DNA of 64,000 nt, from assembly GCA_902167325.1 (NCBI GenBank), contig LR632930.1:124001-188000 (forward strand), read 5' to 3'. The position numbers and the translations under genes are program-made. Positions 26,685-35,723 of the stretch are shown one piece after another (positions within the stretch are counted from its first letter, which is position 1; every line of letters begins with the position of its first letter). The notes under the pieces are model-generated. The model saw only the letters and a program-made list of their open reading frames with translations, was not told the DNA's origin and made no database searches. Origin of the DNA: Chitinophaga pinensis (lineage in GTDB: Bacteria; Bacteroidota; Bacteroidia; Chitinophagales; Chitinophagaceae).

Positions 26685-27557
26685 ATGGCTTCGAATCACC
26701 ACTTGCCCGTCATCCGCATACATGACATCTGCACGCCGTTGAAAGCAGAGGTATTCAGCATATTCCGGCACGAAGAGCAGGGCCGCGCAAGCCTTCCGCA
26801 ACCACATAAACACGACTTCTTCATGCTGCTCGTTGTTGCCCGCGGGAGTGGCAACCACACTATCGATTTCACCCCATATCCTGTTAAATCCGGGTCCGTA
26901 TTTTTCCTCGCACCCGGGCAGCCGCATGACTGGGAATTGTCTCCCGGCACGAAGGGGTTCCAGCTGATGTTCGGCAGTGATTTCCTGACGGGTGATACAT
27001 TGCAATGGCCTTTCTTCTCATTTTCCGCCCATCCTTTCCTGCAGCTTACACCGGCAAAAATGGTCCCCGTGTTACAGGAACTCGAAAGTATCCTGGAGGA
27101 ATATACACTGGCGGATTTCATGTCTGTCCGCATCATTACCTTCCGTTTACTCGCGCTGCTGTCTGTCCTGGAGCGGCATTACGACGAAGCACACCCCACC
27201 GGCAACCAGCCACCGGTACAACGCCTGGTGAAGCAATTCCTGTTGCTGCTGGAACGTAATTACCGGGAAAATGCCACCGTAGAGTTTTATGCGGCTCAAC
27301 TCCATGTAACACCCCAATATCTCAACATTGTTTGCCGGAAAGAAACCGGTATAACGGCAGGCAACCTCATCCGGCGAAGGCTGCTGCTGGAAGCACGCCG
27401 CCTGCTTTCCCTCACCACGCAGGACGTGAAGGAGATCGCATACGCACTGGGCTTTTCTGACACCTCCTACTTCTCCCGCTTCTTCCGCCGCTATACCGGG
27501 CAGGCCCCTCTTGCCTTCCGCCAGCAGATTCAGAAAGTACCCGGATCAGCACAATAA
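26685..27557 (+). CDS. AraC-family transcriptional regulator
   Basis: This 290-residue DNA-binding protein has an N-terminal AraC-type cupin (LPQPHKHDFFMLLVVARGSG, GSVFFLAPGQPHDWEL, about residues 35-95) and a C-terminal double helix-turn-helix (about 190-285: FYAAQLHVTPQYLNIVCRKETG, then VKEIAYALGFSDTSYFSRFFRRYTG). The second HTH carries the family signature. The cupin suggests sensing of a small ligand. It lies 15 nt after the CHU_C gene and upstream of the ankyrin protein gene. Its target is unknown. Confidence 0.93.
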   Translation: MASNHHLPVIRIHDICTPLKAEVFSIFRHEEQGRASLPQPHKHDFFMLLVVARGSGNHTIDFTPYPVKSGSVFFLAPGQPHDWELSPGTKGFQLMFGSDFLTGDTLQWPFFSFSAHPFLQLTPAKMVPVLQELESILEEYTLADFMSVRIITFRLLALLSVLERHYDEAHPTGNQPPVQRLVKQFLLLLERNYRENATVEFYAAQLHVTPQYLNIVCRKETGITAGNLIRRRLLLEARRLLSLTTQDVKEIAYALGFSDTSYFSRFFRRYTGQAPLAFRQQIQKVPGSAQ

Positions 27558-27584
27558 ACTCCCTTTCTTCCCCCCCTTTGCAGG

Positions 27585-27592
27585 TAAATTTG
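27585..27592 (+). promoter_or_regulatory. Possible -7 promoter element of the ankyrin gene
   Basis: TAAATTTG matches the Bacteroidetes -7 consensus TAnnTTTG exactly and lies 17 nt before the ATG at 27610. The -33 region is only a weak CTTT stretch, so the promoter call is tentative. Confidence 0.4.
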
Positions 27593-27609
27593 ATATTCAA
27601 CACCGAAAC

Positions 27610-28293
27610 ATGAAGATCATTTTACTGGCGCTCGCTCTTGGCCTTACGATGCCCGCCTGCGCACAGCATGAAAAAGAGATGAGCAAGATGGACAACAGTG
27701 CAAATAAAAGACTGCAGGCTGCCGCAGCAGCAGGTGATGTAAATGCCATTCGCGAAGCAATCCGCACCGGTGCGCAAATTGAGTTCCGGGATACCGACGG
27801 GCGCACACCACTGATGACCGCTGTGTACAAACATCATACAGATGCTGCACGGGAGCTGATCGGCGCTGGTGCCAGTGCGAATGCACAGGATAAGATACTG
27901 AACTCCCCCTTCCTGTATGCAGGAGCCGAAGGCATGACTGATATTGTTCGGATGTGTATGAAAGCAGGGGCAGATTATACCGTTTACAACCGCTATGGCG
28001 GATCTGCCCTCATTCCCGCATGCGAGCGCGGACATGTTGAAACGGTGAAGGCCATCCTGGAAGACAAAAAATTCCCCATCAACCACATCAACCGCCTTGG
28101 CTGGACGGCCCTGCTGGAAGCTGTAATACTCGGAAACGGGGGTAAAGCACATATAGAGATCGTGCAACTGCTGATAGACCGCGGTGCAGATCTCAACATT
28201 GCTGATAAAGACGGCGTTACAACACTGCAACATGCCCGTCAGAAAAAACAAAATGAAATAGTACGCCTCCTCGAACAGGCTGGCGCAAAATAA
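27610..28293 (+). CDS. Exported ankyrin-repeat protein
   Basis: The protein has 227 residues from the ATG at 27610, which opens a signal peptide (MKIILLALALGLTMPACA); the cysteine at position 17 could make it a lipoprotein. About five ankyrin repeats follow, e.g. GRTPLMTAVYKHHTDAARELI, GGSALIPACERGHVETVKAIL, GWTALLEAVILGNGGKAHIE and GVTTLQHARQKKQNEIVRLL. Periplasmic ankyrin proteins mediate protein contacts, and some protect against oxidative stress (AnkB-type), but no partner is visible here. A terminator lies 35 nt after the stop. Confidence 0.93.
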   Translation: MKIILLALALGLTMPACAQHEKEMSKMDNSANKRLQAAAAAGDVNAIREAIRTGAQIEFRDTDGRTPLMTAVYKHHTDAARELIGAGASANAQDKILNSPFLYAGAEGMTDIVRMCMKAGADYTVYNRYGGSALIPACERGHVETVKAILEDKKFPINHINRLGWTALLEAVILGNGGKAHIEIVQLLIDRGADLNIADKDGVTTLQHARQKKQNEIVRLLEQAGAK

Positions 28294-28327
28294 ACACTTA
28301 GTGTGATAGGCGAGAGGAAGAATGAAG

Positions 28328-28357
28328 AAGGCTGCTCAACAGAGCGGCCTTTCTTTT
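28328..28357 (+). terminator. Intrinsic terminator of the ankyrin gene
   Basis: AAGGCTGCTC (28328-28337) pairs with GAGCGGCCTT (28342-28351) across an AACA loop, with one T-G wobble, and is followed by TCTTTT. Confidence 0.85.
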
Positions 28358-28409
28358 ATCCCACAGGTAAACAATTTTCATGACAGGATCACTTATGAAT
28401 CTGGGGCGA

Positions 28410-28518
28410 TTCCTGCATCCTGGGTGCCTTCTTACTGCCTCCGGACTGCCTTTGTACTGCCTTTAGACTCCTGTTACACTAAGGGTAGACTTCCTCTACA
28501 CTGCCTTCCACTGCCTTT
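28410..28518. repeat. Ten-unit direct 11-bp-register array
   Basis: Consecutive 11-mers from 28410 read TTCCTGCATCC, TGGGTGCCTTC, TTACTGCCTCC, GGACTGCCTTT, GTACTGCCTTT, AGACTCCTGTT, ACACTAAGGGT, AGACTTCCTCT, ACACTGCCTTC, and a last 10-mer CACTGCCTTT. The common core is nnACTGCCTTT. Unlike the arrays at 7632 and 50445 there is no matching inverted half. The sequence differs from the other arrays but the period is the same. Confidence 0.75.
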
Positions 28519-28610
28519 AGAACCCTTTTTAACTGTATCCGGGCATCAGTTTACATGTTTACTGTGTAAACACCTGTAGTTACACAAACAAATTAGCGTG
28601 GATATTATGT

Positions 28611-28642
28611 TTTTGCCTGCATATCCGGAATGATTACTTTTG
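28611..28642 (+). promoter_or_regulatory. Bacteroidetes-type promoter of the hybrid histidine kinase gene
   Basis: TTTTG (28611-28615) and TACTTTTG (28635-28642) are separated by exactly 19 nt, matching TTG-N19-TAnnTTTG. Transcription would start near 28647, leaving a leader of about 70 nt before the ATG at 28718. Confidence 0.8.
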
Positions 28643-28717
28643 ATCAGCGCTGGTTAAATAAGCCACCAGTCCCTAATATTTTAAGGATTCTTTTCTGCGA
28701 AACCACCCTGAAAAACA

Positions 28718-30439
28718 ATGCATATTATTGCCCCGATAACCCGGTTGCTGGATGCTGGCTGCGAACACGTTCCGAAAGAGATACGGGTCCAGATAAGGAT
28801 CGTTAACTCCCTCGCAGTTGCAATAGGTTCAAGCTTGTTTGTGCTGGGTGTTATTTACTACTTCATCAGCAACGCCCCTGTTACATTCTACGCAAATTCA
28901 CTTGCCCTCGTTTTATTCAGCAGCGTTATACTTTTAAATCGTTTAGGAAAATTCCAGATAGCCGCGGTATGGCTGGTACTGCTGCAATCGGTATGGGCGG
29001 TGTATTACGATATGCTTCTTGGGCCGGGCGTATTGTTTATTACGGCATGCATATCCATGATCAGCCTTACTTATCTGACTATCGAAAACCATGTTCGGCA
29101 GATATTGGCCGTTGTAATGCTTAGCGTAGCCATTATAGTAATGGAATGGCATTTTGTGGAGGGCCAGCCGCCAATGCTCCCACTAACAACCAACGTGCAG
29201 CTCTCACTCCGCTGGATCAATGTGGCATGGCACATAGGTATCACACTACTTTGCATCTATCACTACAAAAAATCTTACAACTCACTTTTAGAGCAGCTGC
29301 AGCATAAAACGGATGAACTGGAAAAAGCCAATAACTCACGGAAACTGTTTTTGCAGGAAACCAGCCATGAGATCCGGAATCCGCTGAATGCTATATTCGG
29401 TATTGTACAACTGATGCGGATGGATCTTCAGCACGGCCGTACTCCGCAGGATATGGGCAACCTCGTGGAGCATTTGTATGTGGCAAGCTTCAATGTAAAA
29501 GATATCATCAACAATGTGCTGGAGCTTTCCCGCATTGAATCCGGGCAAAGAGATGAAGTACGTATCAATGAAGTCAAAACCCACACTTTCCTGAACAACA
29601 TCATCCGGATATATGAACTCCTGGCACACACCAAATCAGTCACCATCCGCCTCGAAACAGGGCCGCGTATGCTCCCCCTCATCAGGACCGATGAAGTAAA
29701 GCTCTCCCAGATCCTCAATAACCTCATGACCAATGCCATTAAGTTCACTGTCAATGGCACAGAAATATTGGTGAAATGCGATGTGACAGAAAAGGATTGG
29801 TTCATCAGTGTTACCGACCATGGTGGCGGCATACCTCCCGAAAAGCAGGAAGTTATTTTCGAACCATTTGTAGCGGTAAAATCTTCCTTTATTGAAGGTA
29901 CCGGGCTGGGCCTCCATATCACCCAGCACTTCGCTAAACTGCTGGGTGGTATTGTGCGGGTTAGTTGTGTGGAAAACGTTAGTTCTACTTTCACGGTTAC
30001 ATTCCCTATTCCTGAAGGTGTTACCATCCCTGAACCGGCGCCCCCCGCACCCAATACACCCCGCTTTACAGGAAGTACAGTGCTGGTGGTGGAAGATGAC
30101 AGGATGAACCAGGTCATCCTCCGTAACTTCCTGCTGGCACAAGGCATTAAAGTACTGGCGGCGGAAAATGGAACCGATGGACTAACCCTGGCGCGGGAAC
30201 AACACCCCCACCTCATCATCCTCGATTCCCATATGCCTAAAATGAATGGCCGCGAAATGCTGCAGCATTTAAAGAAAGACCCTGAGCTACAGCACATCCC
30301 CGTGATCATTGCATCGGGCGATGCATTCACTGAATCGGCCGACCGCTTCCGGCTGGAAGGGGCCAGCGATTATGTGGTAAAGCCCATCGAATTCACCGCG
30401 CTTGGGCATGTGCTGGAAAAACACCTCCAGCACGTGTAA
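28718..30439 (+). CDS. Hybrid sensor histidine kinase/response regulator with multi-spanning membrane sensor
   Basis: This 573-residue protein has about six predicted membrane helices in residues 29-183 and no large extracellular domain, so it may sense within or near the membrane. A HisKA domain follows with His217 in ETSHEIRNPLNAI, then a HATPase_c domain (NNLMTNAIKFT, VTDHGGGIPPE, GTGLGLHITQHF). A C-terminal receiver domain (about 450-572) has VVEDDRMN, the phosphoacceptor Asp in LIILDSHMPKMNG, and VVKPIEF. No output domain is present, so phosphate must pass to another regulator. The CheY-like protein at 23532 is a candidate, by distance only. It has its own consensus promoter. Its stop abuts the stop of the convergent neighbour with no gap. 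Confidence 0.94.
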   Translation: MHIIAPITRLLDAGCEHVPKEIRVQIRIVNSLAVAIGSSLFVLGVIYYFISNAPVTFYANSLALVLFSSVILLNRLGKFQIAAVWLVLLQSVWAVYYDMLLGPGVLFITACISMISLTYLTIENHVRQILAVVMLSVAIIVMEWHFVEGQPPMLPLTTNVQLSLRWINVAWHIGITLLCIYHYKKSYNSLLEQLQHKTDELEKANNSRKLFLQETSHEIRNPLNAIFGIVQLMRMDLQHGRTPQDMGNLVEHLYVASFNVKDIINNVLELSRIESGQRDEVRINEVKTHTFLNNIIRIYELLAHTKSVTIRLETGPRMLPLIRTDEVKLSQILNNLMTNAIKFTVNGTEILVKCDVTEKDWFISVTDHGGGIPPEKQEVIFEPFVAVKSSFIEGTGLGLHITQHFAKLLGGIVRVSCVENVSSTFTVTFPIPEGVTIPEPAPPAPNTPRFTGSTVLVVEDDRMNQVILRNFLLAQGIKVLAAENGTDGLTLAREQHPHLIILDSHMPKMNGREMLQHLKKDPELQHIPVIIASGDAFTESADRFRLEGASDYVVKPIEFTALGHVLEKHLQHV

Positions 30440-31669
30440 CTACTTCTCTCCTATCCACCAGCGGTTTACGGTATTCTCTTTCCCTTCGAGCACCACTTTG
30501 TAAAACTTTGAAGGCAGATCTTTCACGCTTACCACGGCATGGCGTTGTCCAGCAGGTACTTCCGCCAGTAAACGGTAGTCATCCGTACCGCCAGTTTTAT
30601 ACGCATTGGTGACAGTCACCCATATCTTCACCGTTCCCCCGGGGTCAGGATTTACCCAGGTAATATCCAGTGCATCGCGGAAGCAGTTCACTACCGGCTG
30701 CGCAACGGAAACCTTACCCGTCAGTGCCACACCATCAGACTCGCGGCTTACATGCTGCGGCAGCGGCAGTTGAAGGAACCGTGCAATGGTAGGCATAATG
30801 TCTACCACACCGGGATAGGATATTCTGGCGTATGTATTGGGTTGCTGTATGTTAGATATAATCCAGCCGGAGCGCTGGCGGTAAGATTGGCCGCCGTGGT
30901 GCTTGCCGGTTTGCTCATCCCGGCCATGATCTGTTGTAATAACGATCAGCCAGTCTTCCTTAAACTGCTTCTTACGATACTGCACAGCCTCCCAGATCCT
31001 GCCTACCTTCTCATCCATCTTCTGAATTGCGGATGCAAATTCGGGACTGTCGCCATACATATGGCCCATATCATCGGTATACTCCAGATATACCCAGCTG
31101 AGGTCCGGCGCCTGCTGGCGGATGGATTTGGCAGCCTCTTCCGATACATGTGCATCAATCCGCTCCATATATGCCTTTTTACGGTCGTGCGGGAAGCGGA
31201 CGGTATCCAGCTCGTATCCGTCGTATTTAATGTCAATCGGGAGGTTACCCGTGGCCTCCAGGCGGTCGCCCACCAGTTTGGTACGATTATCTAACCAGCT
31301 GCTGTAAATAGCCGTCTTTTTCTGCGGGAAGTGGGTTTTGAAAGTCCGGAAGATGGTCCAGTACTGGTAATTAGGGGCAGCAATATCGTTGTCCCACACA
31401 TTATGCTTGTTAACCCAGGTACCCGTAAGTACGCTGTTATAGCCTACGGCAGAGATGGTAGGCGTTTGGGAATAGCCCCCTTTTTCACCGCCCACAAATG
31501 CCCGCATATAACTACCGGATTTTATAATACTTTTAAGATGAGGTAGTTGCGCCTGTTCAAGGACATCCGCGGAGATACCATCCACGATAATGAATACTGC
31601 TTTGCGCTGCTGGCCGGAAACGGACGCGGCCCAGCATACCGCGAAGAATAAGCACAGGTATTGTTTCAT
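30440..31669 (-). CDS. Type I phosphodiesterase/nucleotide pyrophosphatase-family protein (alkaline phosphatase superfamily)
   Basis: This 409-residue exported protein has a signal peptide of about 19 residues (ending VSGQ). Alkaline-phosphatase-superfamily motifs are present: FIIVDGISAD (metal-binding Asp), the TPTISAVGYNSVLTG segment where the nucleophile Thr/Ser would lie, DDMGHMYG, and VITTDHGRDEQTGKHHGG (Asp-His and His ligands). It likely cleaves phosphodiester or phosphomonoester bonds in the periplasm. It is divergent from the beta-propeller gene, with a 49-bp shared upstream region. Confidence 0.88.
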   Translation of the reverse strand: MKQYLCLFFAVCWAASVSGQQRKAVFIIVDGISADVLEQAQLPHLKSIIKSGSYMRAFVGGEKGGYSQTPTISAVGYNSVLTGTWVNKHNVWDNDIAAPNYQYWTIFRTFKTHFPQKKTAIYSSWLDNRTKLVGDRLEATGNLPIDIKYDGYELDTVRFPHDRKKAYMERIDAHVSEEAAKSIRQQAPDLSWVYLEYTDDMGHMYGDSPEFASAIQKMDEKVGRIWEAVQYRKKQFKEDWLIVITTDHGRDEQTGKHHGGQSYRQRSGWIISNIQQPNTYARISYPGVVDIMPTIARFLQLPLPQHVSRESDGVALTGKVSVAQPVVNCFRDALDITWVNPDPGGTVKIWVTVTNAYKTGGTDDYRLLAEVPAGQRHAVVSVKDLPSKFYKVVLEGKENTVNRWWIGEK

Positions 31670-31718
31670 AGCTGTTAAAAATACATTTATTAAATTTAAA
31701 GCCTAATCTCCTTTAGTT

Positions 31719-32570
31719 ATGAAAATGAAAAATGCCATCCTTTGTCTTTTCCTCGCCGGCGCGCCGGGTATGAGTGCCCTGGCCCAGAAAGCCACGCTTA
31801 CGAAATTATGGTCTACCGACACCACGCTGAAGGTACCCGAATCCGTATATTTCGATGCCAAACGCGATATCCTTTATGTCACCAACATCGACGGCGAGCC
31901 GTGGGGGAAGGATGGACAAGGATTCGTATCCCGCGTATCTCCCAAGACAGGTAAGATCGAAACGCTCCGTTGGGTAGAGGGCCTGAACGCCCCCAAAGGC
32001 ATGGGCGTATATAAAAACCGCCTGTATGTGGCAGATATGAACGAAGTGGTAGTTATCGATATAGACAAAGGTGCTATCGAAAAACGCATCCCAGTCGCTA
32101 ATGCCGAAGGCCTGAACGATGTTACGGTCGCTAAAAACGGACAGGTGTTCGTAACCGATTCCCGTAAGAAGACCGTACACGTAGTAGTGCCCGAAGTACC
32201 CAACAGCGTTTACCCTGCCAATGGACTGAAAGGACCCAACGGTATCCTCGCCAGCCCCGCCGGCCTGCTGGTACTCGATAATAACTCCGTGAACAAAGTA
32301 AATGCCGATGGCTCACTTACAGTAGTAGCGCCCGCATCTTCCGGTGCAGACGGTATCGAGCATGTAAAAGGCGACGAATACATCGTATCCTGCTGGAAAG
32401 GGGATGTGTATTATGTAAATATCAAAAACAACACTTCCGAAAAAATCCTCGACACACAGGCCGAAAAGCTGCAAACTGCCGACATCGGATATGATGCCAA
32501 AAAACGCATCGTTTACATCCCTACCTTCTTCGGAAACCACGTAACAGCCTATCAACTCACTGTCAACTAA
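31719..32570 (+). CDS. Exported SMP-30/gluconolactonase-like beta-propeller protein
   Basis: This 283-residue protein has a signal peptide (about 1-23, ending ALAQ). It consists of repeated propeller blades: VPESVYFDAKRDILYVTN, APKGMGVYKNRLYVADM, LNDVTVAKNGQVFVTDS, GPNGILASPAGLLVLDNNSV and GADGIEHVKGDEYIVSCWKGDV. These fit an SMP-30/NHL-type six-bladed fold, whose members can be Ca-dependent lactonases. Asp/Glu/Asn ligands are plausible but not proven, so enzyme activity is uncertain. The ATG at 31719 is followed by a second ATG two codons later. The gene ends before a 10-bp hairpin and the large sensor kinase gene. Confidence 0.8.
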   Translation: MKMKNAILCLFLAGAPGMSALAQKATLTKLWSTDTTLKVPESVYFDAKRDILYVTNIDGEPWGKDGQGFVSRVSPKTGKIETLRWVEGLNAPKGMGVYKNRLYVADMNEVVVIDIDKGAIEKRIPVANAEGLNDVTVAKNGQVFVTDSRKKTVHVVVPEVPNSVYPANGLKGPNGILASPAGLLVLDNNSVNKVNADGSLTVVAPASSGADGIEHVKGDEYIVSCWKGDVYYVNIKNNTSEKILDTQAEKLQTADIGYDAKKRIVYIPTFFGNHVTAYQLTVN

Positions 32571-32580
32571 AAATACCCTC

Positions 32581-32610
32581 TGCCGGAAAGCCGCCAATTG
32601 CTTTCCGGCA
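32581..32610 (+). terminator. Hairpin after the beta-propeller gene
   Basis: TGCCGGAAAG (32581-32590) and CTTTCCGGCA (32601-32610) form a perfect 10-bp stem with a 10-nt loop, just before the sensor kinase start. The lack of a T run means it may attenuate rather than fully terminate. Confidence 0.6.
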
Positions 32611-32624
32611 GTTACAACACCTGC

Positions 32625-35600
32625 ATGAAATTTCTCCCCCTGCTCGCCTTACTGTTCACACTCTTTACCGCAAAAGCACAAACTTCGCGGCAGGCCTATG
32701 TTTTTTCCCACCTTTCCAAGGAGAACGGGCTTACCGGCGATCACGTGTCCAACATCCTGCAAGACAAAAAAGGTTTTATCTGGATTGCCAGTAACGCCCT
32801 GCAACGGTTCGATGGGGAGAATTTCATTACCGTTACCCAATTCGACCGGCTGCCCGGTTCTATCTTTTACGACGATATTGCCCTGTATGAAGACCATCAG
32901 GGCCGCATCTGGATCGGTGCACCGGACAATATCCGGATGTACGACCCGGTAACTGCCCGCATCACTACCATCCCCATAGATGCCACCATTAAGCCCGGTA
33001 CAGAAATCGGCTGCTACGCCTTTCTGCAGGATCATAAAGGCCAGCTTTGGATGACTGCTGACGCAGGACTCCTCCAACTCGACCCCGTGCTGCACCGCTT
33101 CCGCCGCCCCAACAACATCCCCGACAGTATTGCTTCCAGAATGCGCTCTGCTATTATGGAAGACGCCTTCGGCCGCCTGTGGATCAGCGGACTGAAAGAA
33201 ATATACATGATCCCGCAAGACCGTAGTCAGATATACAGTCCACATAACAACCCGCATAATTACCCCCTGCTCAACATTCAAACGAGCGTTAAAGAAATTA
33301 TGGAAGATCACCGGCAGCGCCTCTGGGCAGCCACCCGGGGTACGAACGAACTGCTTTGCTGGGTGCCCGACAGTAGCGGGCTTCGGCGTTTCCAGTTCCA
33401 ATACGGCAACAAAGGCCCTGATCAGGTGTATGAGCTTGCCGAAGATCATCACGGCAATATATGGGCGGGCATGCAATCCTCCGGGCTATACCGGTACAAT
33501 GATGCCGACGGCAAATTCTCACTGCATATTTCCGCCTCAAAATCTCCGCTGGGGCTGCACCTCAGTTACGAAACCAATTGCCTCTTTCCCGACCGCGACG
33601 GGCATATGTGGGTGGGTACAGACAAAGGAGTGAACATCCTCAGTCTGCACAACGAAGGCTTCATCCGCCTCGACCTTCCTCCCAAGCCCGGGCAGGAAAT
33701 TGAAATGACCGGCTTACTAACCGCCAAAAACGGCGAGGTATTTATGGCTTACTGGGGTGCTGGATTCTCGCACCTGCGTGCTGATCTCACTCCGGTTAAA
33801 CATTATACATATGGCCCCGGAGGTATCCCGGAAGACAGGAACCTGGTATGGAGCCTCGCAGAACTGCCGTCAGGACATATTCTCGTAGGGCAGGAAAACG
33901 GGATGGTATCAGAATACGATCCCCGGATACAAAGCTTCCGCCACCACAGGCCTCCGGGCTTCCACGACCAGCCCGTGCTAACCATGTACCCCGAAAACGA
34001 TACCACGGTATGGACCGGACTCTATAAACACGGACTGGCACAATGGAACCCCAAAACCGGGAACGTAGTGAACTATCCGGAACTGACCGAATTCATCCGG
34101 CGGAATACCGCCATCACCTCCATTGTTCCGGGGGGAGATAGTCTATTGTGGCTGGGATCTACCCGGGGCGGAGTGGTACGCTTCCGGAAGCGCGACGGGC
34201 AGATATCTTCTGCTGCCATGTTTATGCGCGGCGGTACCGATACGGTACGTAACATAACTGCACTGCAACTGCTCAACGATACCACACTCATCGCCGGTAC
34301 CGATCATGGTATATACTTTTACTTCCCTGTTTCCGGCAATTGGGAAACACTGATGGTGAATAACCGGCAGTTCGATGAATGGATACTTTCCATGGCTCCC
34401 GCCGGCCGCAGCCGTTTCTGGATCACAACAACCTCCGGGTTTTACCGGCTGAACAGTGCTACCCGCTCACTCACTGCCTTTGTGCAGAACAATGATATCA
34501 TAACAGATTCGCGTAAGGTGCGGCGCAGCATCGTGAGCCTCGCCGATGGCCGCCTGCTCATAGGCGCATCCGATCATGCCGTTGCCTTTTTCCCTGATAA
34601 GCTGGAAGTAAAACCCGCCCCGCCCGATGTAACGATCGTAGAGTTCAGGTTGATGAACCAACCCATCATGGTGGATTCTGCATTGTTCTTTAACCGGCCG
34701 GTATTGTTGAAGCATGGCCAGAACTTCTTAGGCATCGATTTCAAATCACTGCAATATCACGGGGAAAAACTGCAATACTTTTACCAGCTCGAAGGACTGG
34801 ATGATGACTGGATTGCTGCGGAAAATGTACTCTCTGCCAGGTACACCAACCTCCCTCCCGGTGAATATACTTTCCGCGTAAAGGGAATGAACATGGCGGG
34901 TATATTCTCGCGCAACACCACGTCATTGAAAATCATTATTCAGCCTGCTTTCTGGCAAACATGGTGGTTCAGGGTCTTGTTGTTTGTATTGGCAGCGGGA
35001 CTGGTTTACGGTTATTTCCGCTTCCGGATGTACCTCGTAAAGAAGGATGCCCGTAACAGAGCCGCTTTCCGGGAAGAGCTGTCGCAGCTGGAAATGAAGG
35101 CCCTCCGTGCACAAATGAACCCTCACTTCATCTTCAACGCACTCAACTCTATTCAGACATTCATGCTGAAGAATGAGACCGATACAGCACTGGCATACCT
35201 CAGCCGCTTTGCAAAGCTCATCCGTAACGTGCTCGACCATTCCCAGCTTAACAATATTTCCATCACCCGGGAAACGGAGATGCTGGAAAACTACCTCGAG
35301 CTGGAACGCCTCCGCCTCGACGGGCGCTTCAATTACACCATTACCGTAGATCCGGATCTGGATCAGGATTTCACCGAGATACCCGCCATGGTACTGCAGC
35401 CTTTCATAGAAAATGCTATCTGGCACGGGCTGCAGCATAAGTCAGGAAATGGGGAGCTGTATATTAATTTCAAACGGGAGGGTCAGCAGATCCATTGTGT
35501 GATAGAAGATGACGGCATTGGCCGGGAAGCCGCCACTACATTAAAGCAACACAGCCACCCCGCCCACGTTTCACGGGGCCTGCAAATAACAAAAGACCGG

Positions 35601-35723
35601 CTGCAGATATACAACAGCCGGTACAATATGGATGCGTCTTTCGATATCGAAGACCTTAAAGATGATAATAGTAATGCTGCGGGCACGAGGGTTAACCTCT
35701 GGTTCCCGCTCACGGAAGATTAG
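32625..35723 (+). CDS. Reg_prop/Y_Y_Y sensor histidine kinase of the LytS (His_kinase) type
   Basis: The protein has 1032 residues from the ATG at 32625, which starts a signal peptide (MKFLPLLALLFTLFTAKAQ). The long periplasmic part is built of Reg_prop propeller repeats (GFIWIASN, GRIWIGAPDN, GQLWMTADAG, GRLWISGL, GNIWAGMQSS, GHMWVGTDKG). A Y_Y_Y domain follows (LQYFYQLEGLDDDWI, LPPGEYTFRVKG), then a membrane helix (FRVLLFVLAAGLVYGYF) and a His_kinase domain with the acceptor His in MNPHFIFNALNSIQTFML and an ATPase domain (FIENAIWHGLQHK, IEDDGIGRE). Kinases of this type normally phosphorylate a LytTR regulator encoded next door, but here none is adjacent. The stop overlaps that of the convergent MBL gene. 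Confidence 0.94.
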   Translation: MKFLPLLALLFTLFTAKAQTSRQAYVFSHLSKENGLTGDHVSNILQDKKGFIWIASNALQRFDGENFITVTQFDRLPGSIFYDDIALYEDHQGRIWIGAPDNIRMYDPVTARITTIPIDATIKPGTEIGCYAFLQDHKGQLWMTADAGLLQLDPVLHRFRRPNNIPDSIASRMRSAIMEDAFGRLWISGLKEIYMIPQDRSQIYSPHNNPHNYPLLNIQTSVKEIMEDHRQRLWAATRGTNELLCWVPDSSGLRRFQFQYGNKGPDQVYELAEDHHGNIWAGMQSSGLYRYNDADGKFSLHISASKSPLGLHLSYETNCLFPDRDGHMWVGTDKGVNILSLHNEGFIRLDLPPKPGQEIEMTGLLTAKNGEVFMAYWGAGFSHLRADLTPVKHYTYGPGGIPEDRNLVWSLAELPSGHILVGQENGMVSEYDPRIQSFRHHRPPGFHDQPVLTMYPENDTTVWTGLYKHGLAQWNPKTGNVVNYPELTEFIRRNTAITSIVPGGDSLLWLGSTRGGVVRFRKRDGQISSAAMFMRGGTDTVRNITALQLLNDTTLIAGTDHGIYFYFPVSGNWETLMVNNRQFDEWILSMAPAGRSRFWITTTSGFYRLNSATRSLTAFVQNNDIITDSRKVRRSIVSLADGRLLIGASDHAVAFFPDKLEVKPAPPDVTIVEFRLMNQPIMVDSALFFNRPVLLKHGQNFLGIDFKSLQYHGEKLQYFYQLEGLDDDWIAAENVLSARYTNLPPGEYTFRVKGMNMAGIFSRNTTSLKIIIQPAFWQTWWFRVLLFVLAAGLVYGYFRFRMYLVKKDARNRAAFREELSQLEMKALRAQMNPHFIFNALNSIQTFMLKNETDTALAYLSRFAKLIRNVLDHSQLNNISITRETEMLENYLELERLRLDGRFNYTITVDPDLDQDFTEIPAMVLQPFIENAIWHGLQHKSGNGELYINFKREGQQIHCVIEDDGIGREAATTLKQHSHPAHVSRGLQITKDRLQIYNSRYNMDASFDIEDLKDDNSNAAGTRVNLWFPLTED

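Larger units (their letters stand above)
28294..28717. other. 424-bp intergenic region before the hybrid kinase
   Basis: In order it holds the terminator of the ankyrin gene (28328-28357), an 11-bp-register direct array (28410-28518), and a consensus Bacteroidetes promoter (28611-28642) for the hybrid kinase. Nothing else is recognised, and no coding region is supported. Confidence 0.6.

Noticed and set aside
28322..28579. Small plus-strand frame after the ankyrin gene
   Set aside because: It spans the terminator and the repeat array, so it is not a believable gene.
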